This document shows, one piece after another, positions 30,548 to 42,055 of a stretch of DNA of 64,000 nt (positions are counted from its first letter, which is position 1; each line of letters starts with the position of its first letter). Position numbers and translations under genes: made by a program. The notes under the pieces were generated by a model. That model saw only the letters and a program-made list of their open reading frames with translations. It was not told the DNA's origin and made no database searches. The stretch is from Hippasteria phrygiana (lineage: Eukaryota > Echinodermata > Asteroidea > Valvatida > Goniasteridae), in NCBI GenBank assembly GCA_037893225.1, contig JAZGUH010000402.1, positions 186,001 to 250,000 on the forward strand, read 5' to 3'.

Positions 30548-30552
30548 AGACA
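30548..30552. repeat. target-site duplication, right (AGACA)
   Basis: Matches 14,334-14,338. Confidence 0.75.
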
Positions 30553-30993
30553 TCCTTGCTGTACATGTACTTACATGTATGCTGGTGTACATTGTTTCAC
30601 AGTCCTATGGTTTGTGGAAAATCATATTAAAATTGAAGGATTCATCAGGACTGTTATGGTTAATTACTATTTGAACATATGTACACTGTACAGCAGACAG
30701 CACTATGCATTACACAAGTGCAAAATGTTCAACACTACAATTTATGTACAGTGCACAATCCAGAAAATGTAGTGTCATTGATTGTGTGGCCTTCATCATA
30801 CCAGTGCTGCCAGCAGGGTGTAAAAGATGATGTATTACAGCAGTCTCCATGCTTTTCCAAGAAATGGGTGCAACAATAACTGCACTGTGTTGACCCAGTT
30901 ATTTATTATTCATAAAGGTAATTTTTTTGCTGAATTAATTGGAAGAGACTGGGGTTGCTAGTGTATGGGTTGATAATAAACATCAACATTTAA

Positions 30994-31207
30994 CCAGTTC
31001 GCGCCGGGATTATTTTGACATTGACCGGACCCAGGTGCGGGATTGTTTTTTTTACGAACCTCGATGCCAGATGGGTTCAGGCCGTCATCTGCGGGTAGCA
31101 CACAGATATTTCTGGCCTCGCTCGTTGCGTGTTATCCTTCATTCATTTCGAATACCGCAAAACCTTTGCGTGTATACAATGTATACACGTCATCCGACGC
31201 GAATTGG
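30994..31207. mobile_element. TTAA-flanked MITE, family 1 copy a
   Basis: TTAA at 30,990-30,993 and 31,208-31,211 flank a 214-bp unit beginning CCAGTTCGCGCCGGGATTAT and ending ACGCGAATTGG. TTAA duplications and a CC terminus are typical of piggyBac-type elements. A longer copy lies at 52,635-52,983. Confidence 0.75.
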
Positions 31208-31211
31208 TTAA

Positions 31212-33040
31212 GTTAATATAATTTTCAGATGGACATGATGATCAGTATTTTGTCCTACATGTATAATTTACATGTATACAATGCACTGTACATTTGTACA
31301 TGTATTTCTTGTTAACATGTATATTTTCGGAAGTGTGTGGTTTGCGTATAGACCACAGTAGGAAACAAACAGGAAATCACCGAGTAGCCACACTGACCTT
31401 GTGTTGTGAACAGTATTATTTATAGGATACTACATTTGTAGTTTCAAAATCTCTGGAAAATGATACGAGTTCAACTGGAAGTATCAGCATTACTCATTCT
31501 GTGATGTCAATGACATACGTGTAGTAAATATACCCAGTGTAATGCATGTGGAAAAATGAAATATTCACTTTCGAAAGTTTGACTAGGATGAACCCATGGC
31601 TTGACAATCGCCTGGGGGAGGGATGATGAATGCCAACATTTTCCTAGAAAACAGCAGGGAGCAGTCTGAGAGGAATGACTTTGTCATTCTGAAACTGACA
31701 GGATATTCAATAAAACAAAATTTAAGAATTTTGTAGACTTTGCTCAATAGAATTTAACTATTTTCTTAGAATCTCATTTAGATTTGGGGGATTTCCTCAA
31801 AGTTTTTTTCATTTCCTTAGAAATGCATTGAATGAGTCCCATCACATACATGTAATACACGTACATGTACTATGGAGGAAAAGGAAATCCTGTTTGAAAT
31901 ATTTTTAATTGTTAAGTGAGTGGTTACTAGAAAAAAAATCACATTCAAACAGATGTTAGTTTTTCAACCAAAACAATTTATTGATCTTTACAGACTTGCA
32001 ATGGGTTCTTAATTACCTACATGTATCTTTTTAACATTGGTTTTTGTTTTAGTTTAATCTGAGAGACCTAGGTTTAATACATACTATCAACTCGTCCTAT
32101 ATCTTAGTGTACACGTACACGCTAGTTTAAAGGTAATGTACATTTGCTTTTGCTGTAATTTTCAGAAATTAATGGATTTGAGTTTTTTTTCTTGCAAATG
32201 ACAACATGATTACAAAGGATGTTTGAGATGTATACAGTGAGTTAAGTAAGATATTTCACAATATTTCAGTAGTTGTGTGTTTTGAGGTTTGCAAATGTAT
32301 AGCTTTAACATTCAGAAAAGCATACTAGCCACACCAGGCATATTTTCAGTAATATTTTGCTCACATTTCACATATTAAGTTCTGAATGACCAAAATGAAA
32401 ATTGAAAGGCCTTATAAATGTCTTTTTAAACCTGAAGGTCTGACGGCTGTTTCTTGAAAATTACAAGAGTCGGTCTCTGCCTAGCTGGATTTCAGTACAT
32501 GATTTGTTTTAATAAATTTTATCACTGCAAGATAAAATACATTATTCACCACAGACACAAGGTTTGGTTTCAAACTCTCTTAGTCAGTTGCAGGTTGCCA
32601 TGGTGTGCAGAAATTGTAAACACGATCGTTGTTTTGGCGGCAGCCAGCCGCTCCATCCCCCCTTGCTGGCATAAAGCCAAAGGCGATGATCAGCTGTTCT
32701 GATGTGTTACGGTGCCAGGGAATGAAGAAATTGATACATTGTAATAGGTCAAGTTCACGCGCTAAACGGGGCGGGAAAAGCCACTTCGGCTTAGCTTTCG
32801 AATCCGCTAGCATCTAAAATAAATTTTCTCGAAGGATAATTGGATTCTCAGTCACATTTCAACGGTTGTTTGCAATTTCTTTTGGAATTAAGCGAGCGGG
32901 TGTCTCACGGACATCTCGGGATTCTATCTTTATGACTGGCCGTTTGCTGTGACCTGTTTGAGGCGATACAGCCGCAGGGCAAGACAGTCGCAAGGCGAAT
33001 TGGCCGCAATTTTGTCAACTTTCTTGTCTTCGGGATTCCT
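31212..33040. other. non-coding stretch, nothing recognised
   Basis: AT-rich with many TACATGTA words. Short open frames at 32,454-32,817 have no motif I can name. Confidence 0.45.
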
Positions 33041-33048
33041 GGGCTGGG

Positions 33049-34453
33049 ATGCCGCGTCCAATACGCCTGTCCCGGGGGGCAGCTACACCCTGTGTTAGCG
33101 GTCGTCGCCGCCAGGTAGAACGTCCACGAAAACATCGATTGACCGACCCTGTGACCGCTGACGCTCGTGAGAGCACCGGGGCTGTCAACGCTGTGGCATC
33201 GGGCAGCTATGCACCGCCAGCGCCGGCTATACAGGCGACGGGCAGGCTACGGCTGATCAGCAGCGTGCACCCGCACGCTCAGCGCTCACACGGTTTGCCA
33301 CGACGACGGCGGGTAGGCCTACCAGCGGTGGTCCAGCCACGACAGGAGCAAGCATGGCAATGGGCGGTGAGTTGCAAGCTAATACCGGATTGCAAGCTAA
33401 TTCCTTGGACACTTTTGTGAATAACAATGCCAATGGTTTAAGTGTGGGCCTAGGTTTTAGTACAGATAATTCCAGCGGCGGTACGGATGTAGGCCTAATG
33501 ATCGGTAACGCAGTTACACCGGCAATGCAAGCCCCCCCAGTGGGTAACATTTTCAACAGAGCAGTAGGCCAAAATGATCTGGGTCAAACCATGGAGCTCC
33601 AGGGTCAAACCAATGACCATATTACAATGTCCGATTATGCGGACATGCTAGGTAGGCCCGCGCCACTTTTCTCTCTTGGGAGCGATGCCCCTATTGATCT
33701 ACACGTTTCTCAATCCGTGAAAGAAAAAATTTGGAACGGGCAATATGTTGATTTGGCATTGTTGTACCGTGACAATGCCGCCACAGTACTGACGTCTTCG
33801 AACAGCGGATCGGCATTGACCATGGCAGTCGAGCAAGGCAAGGTGGTTTTTCGGCCGGAGACACCTCACCCGCGTAAAGTAGATTCCATTGAAAAATGGA
33901 CGAGTGCCTTTCATGTATATATGGCAATTTACTCAAGTATGCCGAGATCATTCGCACATCAGCCGTACAATTTCCCGGTGGTATGGGCTGGCGCAGGTAC
34001 GATGAACAATTCCGCTTGCGCATGGAGGCGAACCCGTCGCGCTCCTGGGCGACGATGGACATGGAGCTCTGGGTTACAGTCGCGGCGGCCGGTAGCATGT
34101 TACCTGCGGCGTATGCCACCACATCAGTCCCTCAAAACCCACTGCCAAAGCGCCCATGTTTTGCGTTCAATTCTCAATCAGGTTGCCGGTGGAATCCCTG
34201 CCGGTACACCCACAGCTGCAGCCGGTGCAAGAGATCGGGGCACGGCGCGTCGGCATGTAGAGTGGGCGTGGGGCCCGCTACTCACGACACCCCCGCGAAG
34301 CGATATGCAACCCCCGCTACATACACGCGCTATACAAAGAGGCCCTCGATAAACAATTCGGGGGCAAGTGTGAACACAGGCAATGGTAACCAGCAGTGGA
34401 ACAATAGTAAAGGGGATAAGCATACCAATTTTCGTGCCCCCAACACCTATTAA
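33049..34453 (+). pseudogene. Ngaro gag, frameshifted
   Basis: Three frames carry gag-like pieces. Basic N-terminal sequence runs from 33,049, then the frame of 33,354 to about 33,930 (KWTSAFHVYMAIY). The frame of 33,896 finishes the gene (LKYAEIIRTSAVQF, GGMGWRRYDEQFRLR, ELW). The last part has a CCCH zinc finger (CFAFNSQSGCRWNPCRYTH) followed by CSRCKRSGHGASAC. The join between the second and third frames falls near 33,930-33,945; another shift seems likely near 33,230. The start of the RT frame overlaps the gag end by 71 bp. Not functional as read. Confidence 0.65.
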
Positions 34454-36008
34454 TTTGGCGGTGTTACGGCAATGGTTATCCTATTATCCCGATAGGTCGG
34501 CGGCTACTTCGCTGGAAAGGGGTTTTTCACAGGGTTTTCCCCTTGGTTTTCATGGTCCTAGAGTAAGTAGGGATTCCGATTGCCTAAAATCTGCTATGGA
34601 TAGACCTGATATAGTGCTTAAAAAAGTGCAGAATGAAATTGACTTGGGCAGGATGGCGGGGCCTTTCATTCATCGACCATTTCCCAATCTTCGATGTTCG
34701 CCCATTGGGCTTGTTCCTAAGCACCAACCCCGCTCTTTTCGCCTTATCCACCATCTGTCGTATCCCCTAGGGGATTCAGTTAACGATTTCATTAATAAAG
34801 ATGAATGTAAAGTCCATTATGCATCGTTCGATACAGCCGTGGATTTAGCTATGTCGGTGGGCCCTCATGCTTGGTTAGCAAAATCAGACATAAAATCTGC
34901 TTTCAGGCTACTGCCCGTTGCCCCCTCAGACTACGAGCTTCTGGGTTTTCAGTTTCAGTCCATGTTTTACTATGATAAGTGTTTACCGATGGGCTGCGCT
35001 ATTTCTTGTGCGTTGTTTGAAGAATTTAGCACTTTTTTGGAATTTCATGTCAAGCGAGTTTTGAAAACAGATACCATCACACATTACTTAGACGATTTTT
35101 TGTTTATTGGTGCATCCGTGGAGCAATGCGGGGTACATATTACTACCTTTAAAGAAGTTTGCGCTAAGCTACGAGTGCAGCTCGCAGAAGAAAAGACGGA
35201 GGGCCCTTGTCAAGTGATTACTTATCTCGGTTTGGAAATTGATACAGTGCAGCGTGAAATACGGGTGCCTATCAACAAGGTACTGGCTCTACGGGAAAAA
35301 ATTCAGTCAATTTTGAGGCGAAAGAAATTGTCCTTAAGGGAAATTCAGTCCTTGGTTGGTTCACTCAACTTTGTATGTCGTGCTATCGCCCCGGGTAGAG
35401 CATTTACCAGGCGTTTAATTGCCTTAACCCGCGGGTTAACGAAGCCACATCATAAAGTACGCATCTCGAAGGGCGCGAAACTAGACCTGGCAATGTGGTT
35501 AGAATTCTTAGATCATTTCAATGGTGTATCGCCGTTTCGCGATCAGGGCTGGCACGATAGTGGTGCATTAGAGTTATTCACTGACGCCGCTGCCAGCATT
35601 GGCTTTGGCGGTTTTTTCAACGGTCGGTGGTTCCAGGGGAGATGGACTCCCGAGCTGTTAGCACTTTCGCCATCGATAGCATACTGTGAATTTTACCCGT
35701 TAGTAATTGCCGTGTATTGTTGGGCCCCCCAGTTAGCCAACCGCAAGGTGCGTTTTCACACGGATAACGCGGCAGTGGTGTATATCATCAATAAGCAATC
35801 GTCAAATTGTGATATGATAATGCACTTGGTGCGCATGTTCGTGTGTCAGTGTCTGCGTTACAACATCACATTTAAGGCTATTCATATCCCAGGGGTGCAA
35901 AATGACATTGCGGATTCCCTCTCACGTTTCCAGGTGACCCGTTTCCGTACGTTGGCCCCACAGGCGGACATGCAAATGACGCCGATCCCCGACCTAATCC
36001 AGGCCTAA
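34383..36008 (+). CDS. Ngaro reverse transcriptase with RNase H
   Basis: The 541-codon open frame has RT motifs: SDIKSAFR with D169, LPMGCAISCALFEEF, YLDDFL with the catalytic pair at 237-238, and a YLGLEID thumb start. RNase H follows, with LELFTDAAASIGFGG, the CEFYPLVIAV helix, FHTDNAAVVYIIN and the late NDIADSLSR. The order matches DIRS/Ngaro pol. It is open over its whole length, which suggests that this copy is young or under recent selection. The true start may be upstream, by frameshift from gag. Confidence 0.88.
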   Translation: MVTSSGTIVKGISIPIFVPPTPINLAVLRQWLSYYPDRSAATSLERGFSQGFPLGFHGPRVSRDSDCLKSAMDRPDIVLKKVQNEIDLGRMAGPFIHRPFPNLRCSPIGLVPKHQPRSFRLIHHLSYPLGDSVNDFINKDECKVHYASFDTAVDLAMSVGPHAWLAKSDIKSAFRLLPVAPSDYELLGFQFQSMFYYDKCLPMGCAISCALFEEFSTFLEFHVKRVLKTDTITHYLDDFLFIGASVEQCGVHITTFKEVCAKLRVQLAEEKTEGPCQVITYLGLEIDTVQREIRVPINKVLALREKIQSILRRKKLSLREIQSLVGSLNFVCRAIAPGRAFTRRLIALTRGLTKPHHKVRISKGAKLDLAMWLEFLDHFNGVSPFRDQGWHDSGALELFTDAAASIGFGGFFNGRWFQGRWTPELLALSPSIAYCEFYPLVIAVYCWAPQLANRKVRFHTDNAAVVYIINKQSSNCDMIMHLVRMFVCQCLRYNITFKAIHIPGVQNDIADSLSRFQVTRFRTLAPQADMQMTPIPDLIQA

Positions 36009-36034
36009 TAGAAGGTGAGATCAACCGCTTATTA

Positions 36035-36940
36035 TTGGCAGCTTCAGCATCAAATACACACAAAACATATCAGACGGGCTGGCGAGCATTTTGTTCATTC
36101 AAGAGCAACCGCTTTGATAACAATTCCCCCGCTTCACCGGAGGATGTTAGGCAATTTATTGCATGGCTTTCTCTGCAGCGGCTTGCACCATCAACAATAG
36201 CTACTTATGTTGCAGGGGTGGGGTACTATCATAAGATTCAAAGTTGGGCGGATCCCACTCAGGATTTCTTGGTGACGAAGTTATTGTCGGGTTGTCGCAG
36301 GGATCACTCGGCTAGTGATAAACGATGGCCAATGACATTGCCGTTGATGGCCCGTATGGTACAATCCCTCCCACATGTTTGCAACGACCGATATGAAGTC
36401 GCACTTTTTCGCGCTGTTATGCTCTGCGCGTTTTTTGGGTTCATGCGAATTGGCGAGTTTGCTGCCGTTTCAATAGCCAACGTCCAAAAATCACTCCTTC
36501 TCTCGTCTGATGTAAAATTCCAGAATTGGGGACAAGCCAATGCTTCAGTTTTGGTCTCTTTCAGGCATACAAAAACTAATCAAACGGGTCCTCCTCAGGT
36601 GGTTAAATTGGTACGGTCAGGTGATGAAAATACCTGTCCGGTCCGAGCGCTGAGTGCATTCGCGCAGATTCGACCGGGATTGTCCGATAGTTTTTTCTGC
36701 CATTTTGGGGGTGAGCCCATTACGCAGTATCAATTTAATGCCACATTGAAAAAGGTTCTGCTGTTCCTGGGATTAGATGAATGCCCTTTTCGTGCACACT
36801 CCTTCCGCATTGGAGCAGCATCAACGGCTTCAGCATTAGGAATTCCACTCGATGAGATCAAGGCAATGGGCCGTTGGCGTTCAGAGGCCGTCCAACGCTA
36901 TATTCGCCCCCTAATACAATGCCAGCTGCCCGGTGTGTAA
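36035..36940 (+). CDS. Ngaro tyrosine recombinase
   Basis: The 301-codon protein has an N-terminal SAM-like helical domain (about 10-95) and a catalytic domain. R138 (FFGFMRIGEF), K180, H255-x2-R258 (HSFRIGAAS), W281 and Y289 (RWRSEAVQRYIRP) make up the tyrosine-recombinase set, all present. It would integrate the circular DNA copy without target duplication. The frame begins 27 bp after the RT stop. Confidence 0.88.
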   Translation: MAASASNTHKTYQTGWRAFCSFKSNRFDNNSPASPEDVRQFIAWLSLQRLAPSTIATYVAGVGYYHKIQSWADPTQDFLVTKLLSGCRRDHSASDKRWPMTLPLMARMVQSLPHVCNDRYEVALFRAVMLCAFFGFMRIGEFAAVSIANVQKSLLLSSDVKFQNWGQANASVLVSFRHTKTNQTGPPQVVKLVRSGDENTCPVRALSAFAQIRPGLSDSFFCHFGGEPITQYQFNATLKKVLLFLGLDECPFRAHSFRIGAASTASALGIPLDEIKAMGRWRSEAVQRYIRPLIQCQLPGV

Positions 36941-36976
36941 TGATATTAAGCCCCCCCCCCCTTTGTTTGTGTTTTT

Positions 36977-37513
36977 GTGTTACAAGGGGATGTTTGGATC
37001 ATTGGGGACTCCATAGTTCGCAGGGCGACTACCACACTTGGTTGTAGGCCACAAGTACGCTGGAATGGTCGGGGAGGAGCTAGATACAGTGATGTAACAC
37101 AACTCGTGTCTGAGCTGGACGCTCTATGGCCGCAACCGGCGATGTTGATAGTTCACATTGGCACTAACGAATTGGTAGGCACAGATTTGTTTAGTATGCG
37201 CCAGCGTATTTCCTTATTCATGCAGGAACTTCGTGATACTTACCCCGAGACGAGGCTGGTTTGGTCTGATATATTGCCACGCGCATGCTACTTCGGGGCT
37301 AATAATCAGTCGAAAATGGAAATGAAGCGGCGCAAAGTTAATAAATGGGCGCGTTCATTCAGCCGGCGCATCGGCGTGTCGGTGCTTCACCACCCCCAGT
37401 TTAAATGGTCGGATTTCGGACTGTTCCGCTATGATGGCGTTCACCTTTCGCAGCCGGGCAACACTCATTTCCGGAGCAACCTTCGCGATGGTATTGATGC
37501 CGCCTTTCTCTAA
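36977..37513 (+). CDS. SGNH/GDSL hydrolase domain of Ngaro
   Basis: The 178-codon frame has SGNH block I (IIGDSIVRRA, S12), G33 in GRGG, block III (HIGTNE, N64) and block V (DGVHLSQPGN, D153 and H156), so the catalytic set is complete. Some Ngaro and CR1 elements carry such esterase-like domains, with an unclear role. The frame has no ATG at its start; it opens at a GTG after a C11 run, in the same frame as the recombinase. It may need a lost upstream start or readthrough. Confidence 0.8.
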   Translation: MLQGDVWIIGDSIVRRATTTLGCRPQVRWNGRGGARYSDVTQLVSELDALWPQPAMLIVHIGTNELVGTDLFSMRQRISLFMQELRDTYPETRLVWSDILPRACYFGANNQSKMEMKRRKVNKWARSFSRRIGVSVLHHPQFKWSDFGLFRYDGVHLSQPGNTHFRSNLRDGIDAAFL

Positions 37514-37629
37514 CTTTCCTCAGTACACTCCTGCGTTCAATCGGGGTTGGGGGTGTGTGCTGCCTGTCGTCCCAGTGGGGCGCGCGTTGCGCGTTTGGCA
37601 GGAATTTGCTGGGAGCGACGGTCAGTGAT

Positions 37630-38080
37630 TTAAGTCAACCGAAATTAACAAGCTGCAAGTGTAAATAGTTATTAAGTAAGACTTAGAATTCGTGCGTTAA
37701 AAGAAAACCAAAATTAACAAGTTCAAGTTTAATCTTTAGAAACAGTACGCCAAGCACCCGCTCGTTCAAGCGGGGCTTATTCCAACCGTATTTACGAGCG
37801 GTGGAAAAAACGGCGTGTATTTTCTAATTTGTTAAGTAATTTAGGCATATAGATTAAAGTCACGTGACAAATATAAAACACCGTAGCTAGCGCCCAACTG
37901 TTCGGGTGGGGCTAGTATCCAACAGTATTTCAATCGGTGAAAATCCTAGGTGAATGGGTGGCAAGCGTGCCAAGGAATGTTGGGCCCAGTGGTGCCAAGC
38001 GTGGCAAGTTTTTGGGCAAGCGTGCCCAGTTATTTGGGGGAAGACGTCCCCCGTTTATTGCGGCAAGCGTGCCAACATTG
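37630..38080. repeat. Ngaro tail repeats
   Basis: A unit near 37,635-37,815 (CCGAAATTAACAAG, then AGCACCCGCTCGTTC, CGTATTTACGAGCGGTGG) recurs, diverged, from about 37,708 and 37,888 (GCGCCCAACTGTTC, AGTATTTCAATCGGTG). Four near-palindromes of the form GGCAAGCGTGCC lie at 37,960, 37,993, 38,015 and 38,062. These may be the internal and terminal repeats that such elements use for circle formation. Confidence 0.5.
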
Positions 38081-38528
38081 TTATGGTTAAAATTGGTTAA
38101 TCTTATGAGGAATAATTTGTATTGAAATTGGAGGATTCAGGACTGTTGAGTTACTATTGAAATAAACTAGCGGATCGAAAAACTATGCCAAAATGTCAAA
38201 CGAACGTGTCATGGCGTGCTTTGTGTGTAGTCTGAGAATAATCTTCAGATATGTGAGCACTAAAAAATAAATAAAAATAAGGTACACATTGATGAAGGCT
38301 TTTGTTCAAATCGTAATCCACTTTCTCACAATGATTTCTAACAGCTTTTTAAAAAGTTCTTCAGTGATCTTTGAGTCACTTTATCCATTCGTTTGTATAT
38401 TGGAGAAAGGTTTTTGCCAAAGTGGAACATGACACTTTCCGACTTTGAAAAAGAATTTACAGTAAATTTGTGCAACTTCATTTAAGAGAATACGGTATGT
38501 AGCCAGCTACATAGATTTTTGACAGAAA
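38081..38528. other. non-coding stretch, nothing recognised
   Basis: No feature supported. Confidence 0.4.
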
Positions 38529-38696
38529 CTAGAATCGTTGGAGCTCGTAGACTTTGTTTTTTCGACAGGAAACACAATCACTGGACTGTTTCTCTAAGCT
38601 CCCAACACCAGCAGTATCAGCAGAATCAGGATCAGCAAATGCAACTTTCGATATGGGCACTGGGGCACAATCATCGTCTGATGATTCAACTGCAAC
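38529..38696 (-). CDS. possible terminal exon, unknown gene
   Basis: Read on the minus strand, a good acceptor (TTTTGGTTGCAG) precedes an open frame of about 55 codons (ESSDDDCAPVPISKVAF to NKVYELQRF, stop). Composition is acidic and Ser-rich. It might belong with the PHD-like relic at 39,131-39,481, but the phases do not clearly match. Unrecognised. Confidence 0.3.
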   Translation of the reverse strand, partial: VAVESSDDDCAPVPISKVAFADPDSADTAGVGSLEKQSSDCVSCRKNKVYELQRF

Positions 38697-39130
38697 CAAA
38701 ATGGGGAACAAAAAACCAAATAAATAGTAATGTTTATTATGCATGGCTGTGGTTGTTAGGCCTGCACCGCTTTGAAATTAGGAGAATTAAGACATTAAGT
38801 CGTAGTATATAATATATGTGGTAGCATTATAAGCCATAAATTATAACAGTTGAATGTTAAAAAGTATTACAATTATAAAATCTCCAACTTATTATTCATG
38901 CCCTAGGGTAAAAGTGTCAGTTTGTCCTTTTGTCATTTCTCATGCAGAGAATGAAAAAAATGTGACGTGACACGCACATTTCAAACTGCTAGTAAAACTG
39001 GTATTCTCTGGTAGAAAGTGACATTTTCCTCTGGCTATTTAGCAAAATTATAAAATAAAAACGACTTGGAACCCAAATATTAAAGGAACGTACTTATTAG
39101 CATTATCGAAAAATTATTTGAAACCAGTTT

Positions 39131-39481
39131 CTATATTACCCGGCCTGCAAAATACCAATAATTTTTAGGTATAGTTTCTGCAGTCAACCCGGCGCACTCG
39201 TAATGCCACCAAACAACAGAACACACATCACCATCGCATGTGATCATTTCTGTAGTGGATGGCTTGCCACACACGCAGTATTGTCGACCTTCATTTTCTG
39301 AGCCAGAGTCATAACTTTTTGGTGGAAAATAGTTGAGTTCACAGTCCGAAAAGTCACTCAAATCGCTTAAATCTGAGCCGTAAACATTCTTACTTTCCGC
39401 ATCCGTAAGACATGTACGGTGCCATTTTGAGGAACGATATGCGCACGTGCCCCGATACTCCCACAATGCAATGCGACGCAC
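39131..39481 (-). pseudogene. PHD-finger fragment
   Basis: The 116-residue frame has an acidic Ser/Asp stretch followed by YCVCGKPSTTEMITCDG, VWWHYECAGLT and IPKNYWYF. This spacing fits the first zinc ligands and the His-x2-Cys of a PHD finger. The last cysteine pair normally after the WY motif is absent, so the domain is cut or the rest lies in another exon. PHD fingers read histone tails, and they also occur in transposon proteins; I favour a relic. Confidence 0.45.
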
Positions 39482-39489
39482 TACCTGGC

Positions 39490-42055
39490 GGTCAGCTCCT
39501 CTTTTCCTCGGGGCGCTAATTGAAATGAGTGTTTCTACTTTCTGGCTGTTTTACGACCGCGGCAAGAAACCCTATTCGTTTGATGTCCGGCTCGTTCGAA
39601 CTTTTGTTTGTGTTCCTTCCTCCATGGTTGAACTAGCGTTTTAAGGGAATTTAAAACGTGTCTGAACGTACCCATAATGTACAGATGGTGTGCCTGAGAT
39701 TACAAATTCTTCTCCCGAAGAGTATAATCAATCACTGGAATAGTCTACCTTGAACAATACATGTAAGGCCACCTGATCTTGTGATGACAACCTATATCCA
39801 TTGTTGTTGTGGCTACCTGCCAGTAATTACCACATGTCCTTTATTTTTTGTGGCCACACCTGTCATGAGCAGCATTGGAAACACACATCTGCCATGATTG
39901 GTGCCGGGTGTCTGACACCCAAGGATATGCCTCTGATTTCATTGCAGGCTTCCTCACGATGTACAACACATGCCAGTCCGGTAGCAAACATCCCTCATTT
40001 TGTAGTGTTTGCATGCATGGGTTACAGGCTACATGTACATACATGTATGTGTACATTGTACTACTGCAATATTCTGTGAACGGTGAAATTTATAGGGTAG
40101 CAGTGATTTTCCTGCACTGTAAAACAATCCGTAAAATAACAGCTTAAAATTCCCCTTTTAAAAACAATCACCGTATTTTAGTTTTAATGGATTTTCGATG
40201 TAAAATTACGGTACTGTGACCTAGAAAAAAATCACGTGTCCATGGTTTTCACGTTTTAACGCCAATACATACATGTACACAAAGGGAATGTAAATTTACA
40301 TGCACTTGGTCAAAATATAACATATTTTCTGTAAATATACAGCAACACCAATGAAGTGTTGTTTATTTACAGGGAATCTACTGTTCTCCTACATTTACAC
40401 AAATCTCATTACGCAGCAAGCAACTGAAGAAATTTTATGAAATTTCAGAATTGAAGAAATTTGTGTTTATAAAAGCCATGTTTAATTGTAATGTGGAGCA
40501 ACAGCAAACTGCGCATGCTTAAAGGTGATTTCAACTGCACAGTATCCTTGTGAAAATCGCATTGATACATTGCATTCACACGACCAATCTCGGTGATCAC
40601 AAAGATGTCGCATTGATCTCGAGGTCTCGATCCCTGTCTTGAACCGCACGGGACCCATGCGATTTGGTGACGAATCAGAGTTGTATTGAAGTCCTTGCAA
40701 GTCCTTTCACAAGTCCTTTCACAAGCCCAGTCAGAAGTCCTTTCACAAAGCCTGTCACAAGTAACTAGATGAACAATGACAAAGGAATGCCTTTGTCACA
40801 GCTCATTTGAATAGCTTGTGATTGGGATTAGGAATGAAGGGCTTTTGGTGGACTTGCAGGGACTTGCAGGGACTTGTGAGAAGGACTTAATTGTAGGGAC
40901 TCGAATACAACTCTGACAGGGATACACTTTCACATGGCACAGAATCCGTGTGTATGACATTGATGCGATTTCATCGCACGGGCCGGACCTGTGTTTCTGT
41001 CTTGTGAAGATCTTGTGAGACGGGCCGTAATATATACTAACTGTGGCCACCTACATACATCTACATGTACTATTATCGTCTGTATCGTTGGAGCAGCCTA
41101 TTCATTGCGGTGCAACTTGCAATGATCTAAGCATATTGCTGGTGACCCGCACAGGAAGGCCGAAGACGCAAAGCGGCCGCAACGGTTGCCGCAATCCTTT
41201 GAAGAAACGTGCCCCGTACTGCACGCAACTACGATGCAGTTGGCAATGATTTAGTGAACTGCATGCTGACCAATCACACAGTTATTGACATATTGTTTCA
41301 AGGCACGCCGCGCCGCACGGGATCTTTTCCTTGAAAGAGTGCGCATGCCATCTCGAGAGAGGGTGCATGCCATCTCGAGAGAGGGCACTGTGTCGTGACT
41401 GCGGAGATAATCGATGACAGACGAATGGCGGGCTACGCAATGAGCTGCCCAATGTTTCGGCGAAAGAGACATCTTTAACCCCGATGAAACGGGCCTGTTT
41501 TATTGTCTCTTGTCGGACCATTCCCTCACACTAAAGGGGAAGACCTGCAACGGCGGAAAGCGAAGCAAAGAGCGCCTAAAAATGCAGAAACGGATCTAGG
41601 TTTTAACTAAGGGGGGGGGGGGGGGGGTTTCCTGAGGTGATTGGCCTACACACCCCAGCGTGCCGAAGGCACGCCTTGCTAGGGGGGTCCGGGGCATTAA
41701 ACCCGTACAGCCCGGGGGGGGGGGGGGTTTAAACCCCCCCCCCCCCCGTAGATCCGCCACTGAAATGTGATAATTTCGTGCTCTATTTCACGGCCGTTAC
41801 ATTGGATATTCGCTTAGTATTCACGTACGTAATCTTTAGGCAAAAACCTTGGGTAACTCGAAACTCCACTTAACTCGAAATTGGAGCCCATTCCCCTAAG
41901 GTTCGACTTATCAAGATTTCACTGTATTTTAAAATTGTATTGCACTGAATTGGATAATAAGTTGTCGCACCTTACCGTAAACAAACAAACAAAGTTGTCC
42001 ATGTACTTCATACATTGTACATGTACACACAGTCGTACATTGTACTTTCCCAATA
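39490..42055. other. non-coding stretch with low-order repeats
   Basis: No gene recognised. At 40,685-40,760 AAGTCCTTTCACA units repeat, and GGACTTGCA units at 40,848-40,895 are their inverse. CATGCCATCTCGAGAGAGGG occurs twice at 41,345-41,390. A GC-rich TE-like end (GCGTGCCGAAGGCACGCC) is at 41,659-41,676. Confidence 0.5.
41711..41749. repeat. G-run/TTTAAA/C-run perfect palindrome
   Basis: CCC then a run of 14 or more G, TTTAAA, then a similar run of C. It can fold on itself or form quadruplex structures. A separate G17 run lies at 41,611-41,627. Confidence 0.85.

Larger units (their letters stand above)
33049..38080 (+). mobile_element. Ngaro-type tyrosine-recombinase retrotransposon
   Basis: Order is gag, RT-RNase H, tyrosine recombinase, SGNH hydrolase, with no methyltransferase domain. 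This fits Ngaro elements of the DIRS order. These integrate through the recombinase and lack integrase and LTRs. The coding end is at 37,513, and a repeat-rich tail follows to about 38,080. I could not find the expected 5-prime partner repeat, so the left border is approximate. Confidence 0.8.
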
